DNA from: Dipetalonema caudispina
Lineage: Eukaryota; Nematoda; Chromadorea; Rhabditida; Onchocercidae
Length of the DNA stretch: 64,000 nt
Assembly: GCA_013365325.1 (NCBI GenBank)
Contig: JABVXV010000020.1
Coordinates: forward strand, 186,001-250,000
Direction of reading: 5' to 3'
The notes under the pieces were generated by a model. That model did no database searches and was not told the DNA's origin. It saw only the letters and a program-made list of their open reading frames with translations. The position numbers were made by a program, and so were the translations under genes. Numbering within the stretch: the first letter of the stretch is position 1; the number at the start of each line of letters is the position of its first letter. Below are positions 63,917 to 64,000 of this stretch, one piece after another.

Positions 63917-64000
63917 ATGAATGTCTATATCTCATTGTTGCCACCCATTAAATTGATTCATTGTAGTATTAAAAAAAAAAAAAAAATTTTTTTTTTAAAT

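Larger units (their letters stand above)
55842..64000. other. Gene-poor 3' region
   Basis: No gene that I can support. Two short islands with protein-like open frames are seen on the plus strand (59025-59165 and 61973-62092), both without a start codon. Also present are a 32-bp tandem duplication (58743-58806), a GA tract (62737-62766) and a GGTAAA repeat (63893-63916). Confidence 0.6.

Noticed and set aside
1..64000. tRNA, rRNA, CRISPR, transposase or bacterial (symbiont-derived) genes
   Set aside because: Looked for box-like tRNA motifs, long repeats with spacers and bacterial-looking frames by eye; none found.

Overview
The window is A+T-rich eukaryotic DNA that looks like a parasitic nematode, most likely a filarial (onchocercid) worm. 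The reasons are: three tandem SXP/RAL-2 genes, a nematode-restricted family prominent in filariae; short coding exons in long, poly(T)-rich introns with TTTCAG-type acceptors; and acceptors a few bases upstream of several start codons, as expected for spliced-leader trans-splicing. The species is inferred, not shown. A run of 100 N at 50540-50639 marks an assembly gap. I found no tRNA, rRNA, CRISPR array or recognisable transposase. Exon models were built by hand from splice signals, reading phase and family resemblance.

Layout: (1) 1-9881 is mostly non-coding and may hold unresolved 5' exons of the next gene. (2) 9882-27877, plus strand: 19 exons of a ROR-family receptor tyrosine kinase (CAM-1 orthologue) with the order Ig, Frizzled, kringle, transmembrane, kinase, Ser/Thr-rich tail; the signal-peptide exon is not firmly placed. 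A possible antisense gene lies in its 4.8-kb intron (20416-21811). (3) 29066-34988, minus strand, convergent with the receptor gene: 14 exons of a cationic-amino-acid-transporter-like (SLC7/CAT) protein of 739 residues. (4) 38450-38684, plus strand: a small unrecognised gene with an apparent one-base frameshift. (5) 40779-47582, plus strand: three SXP/RAL-2 paralogues with the same three-exon structure. (6) 54708-55800, plus strand: a small secreted, very acidic protein ending in glycine. (7) 55842-64000: no gene I can support, only a few short open islands and repeats.

The genes do not form one pathway. The receptor is a Wnt-binding developmental and neuronal receptor, the transporter moves amino acids across a membrane, and the SXP/RAL-2 proteins and the acidic peptide are predicted secreted products, which in parasitic nematodes often meet the host. 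The observations most worth following are the intact kinase motifs of the ROR protein, the diverged first membrane segment of the transporter, the triplicated SXP/RAL-2 locus with an alternative donor in copy 2, the frameshifted small gene, the acidic glycine-ended peptide, the antisense ORF inside the ROR intron, and two hairpin-forming elements.
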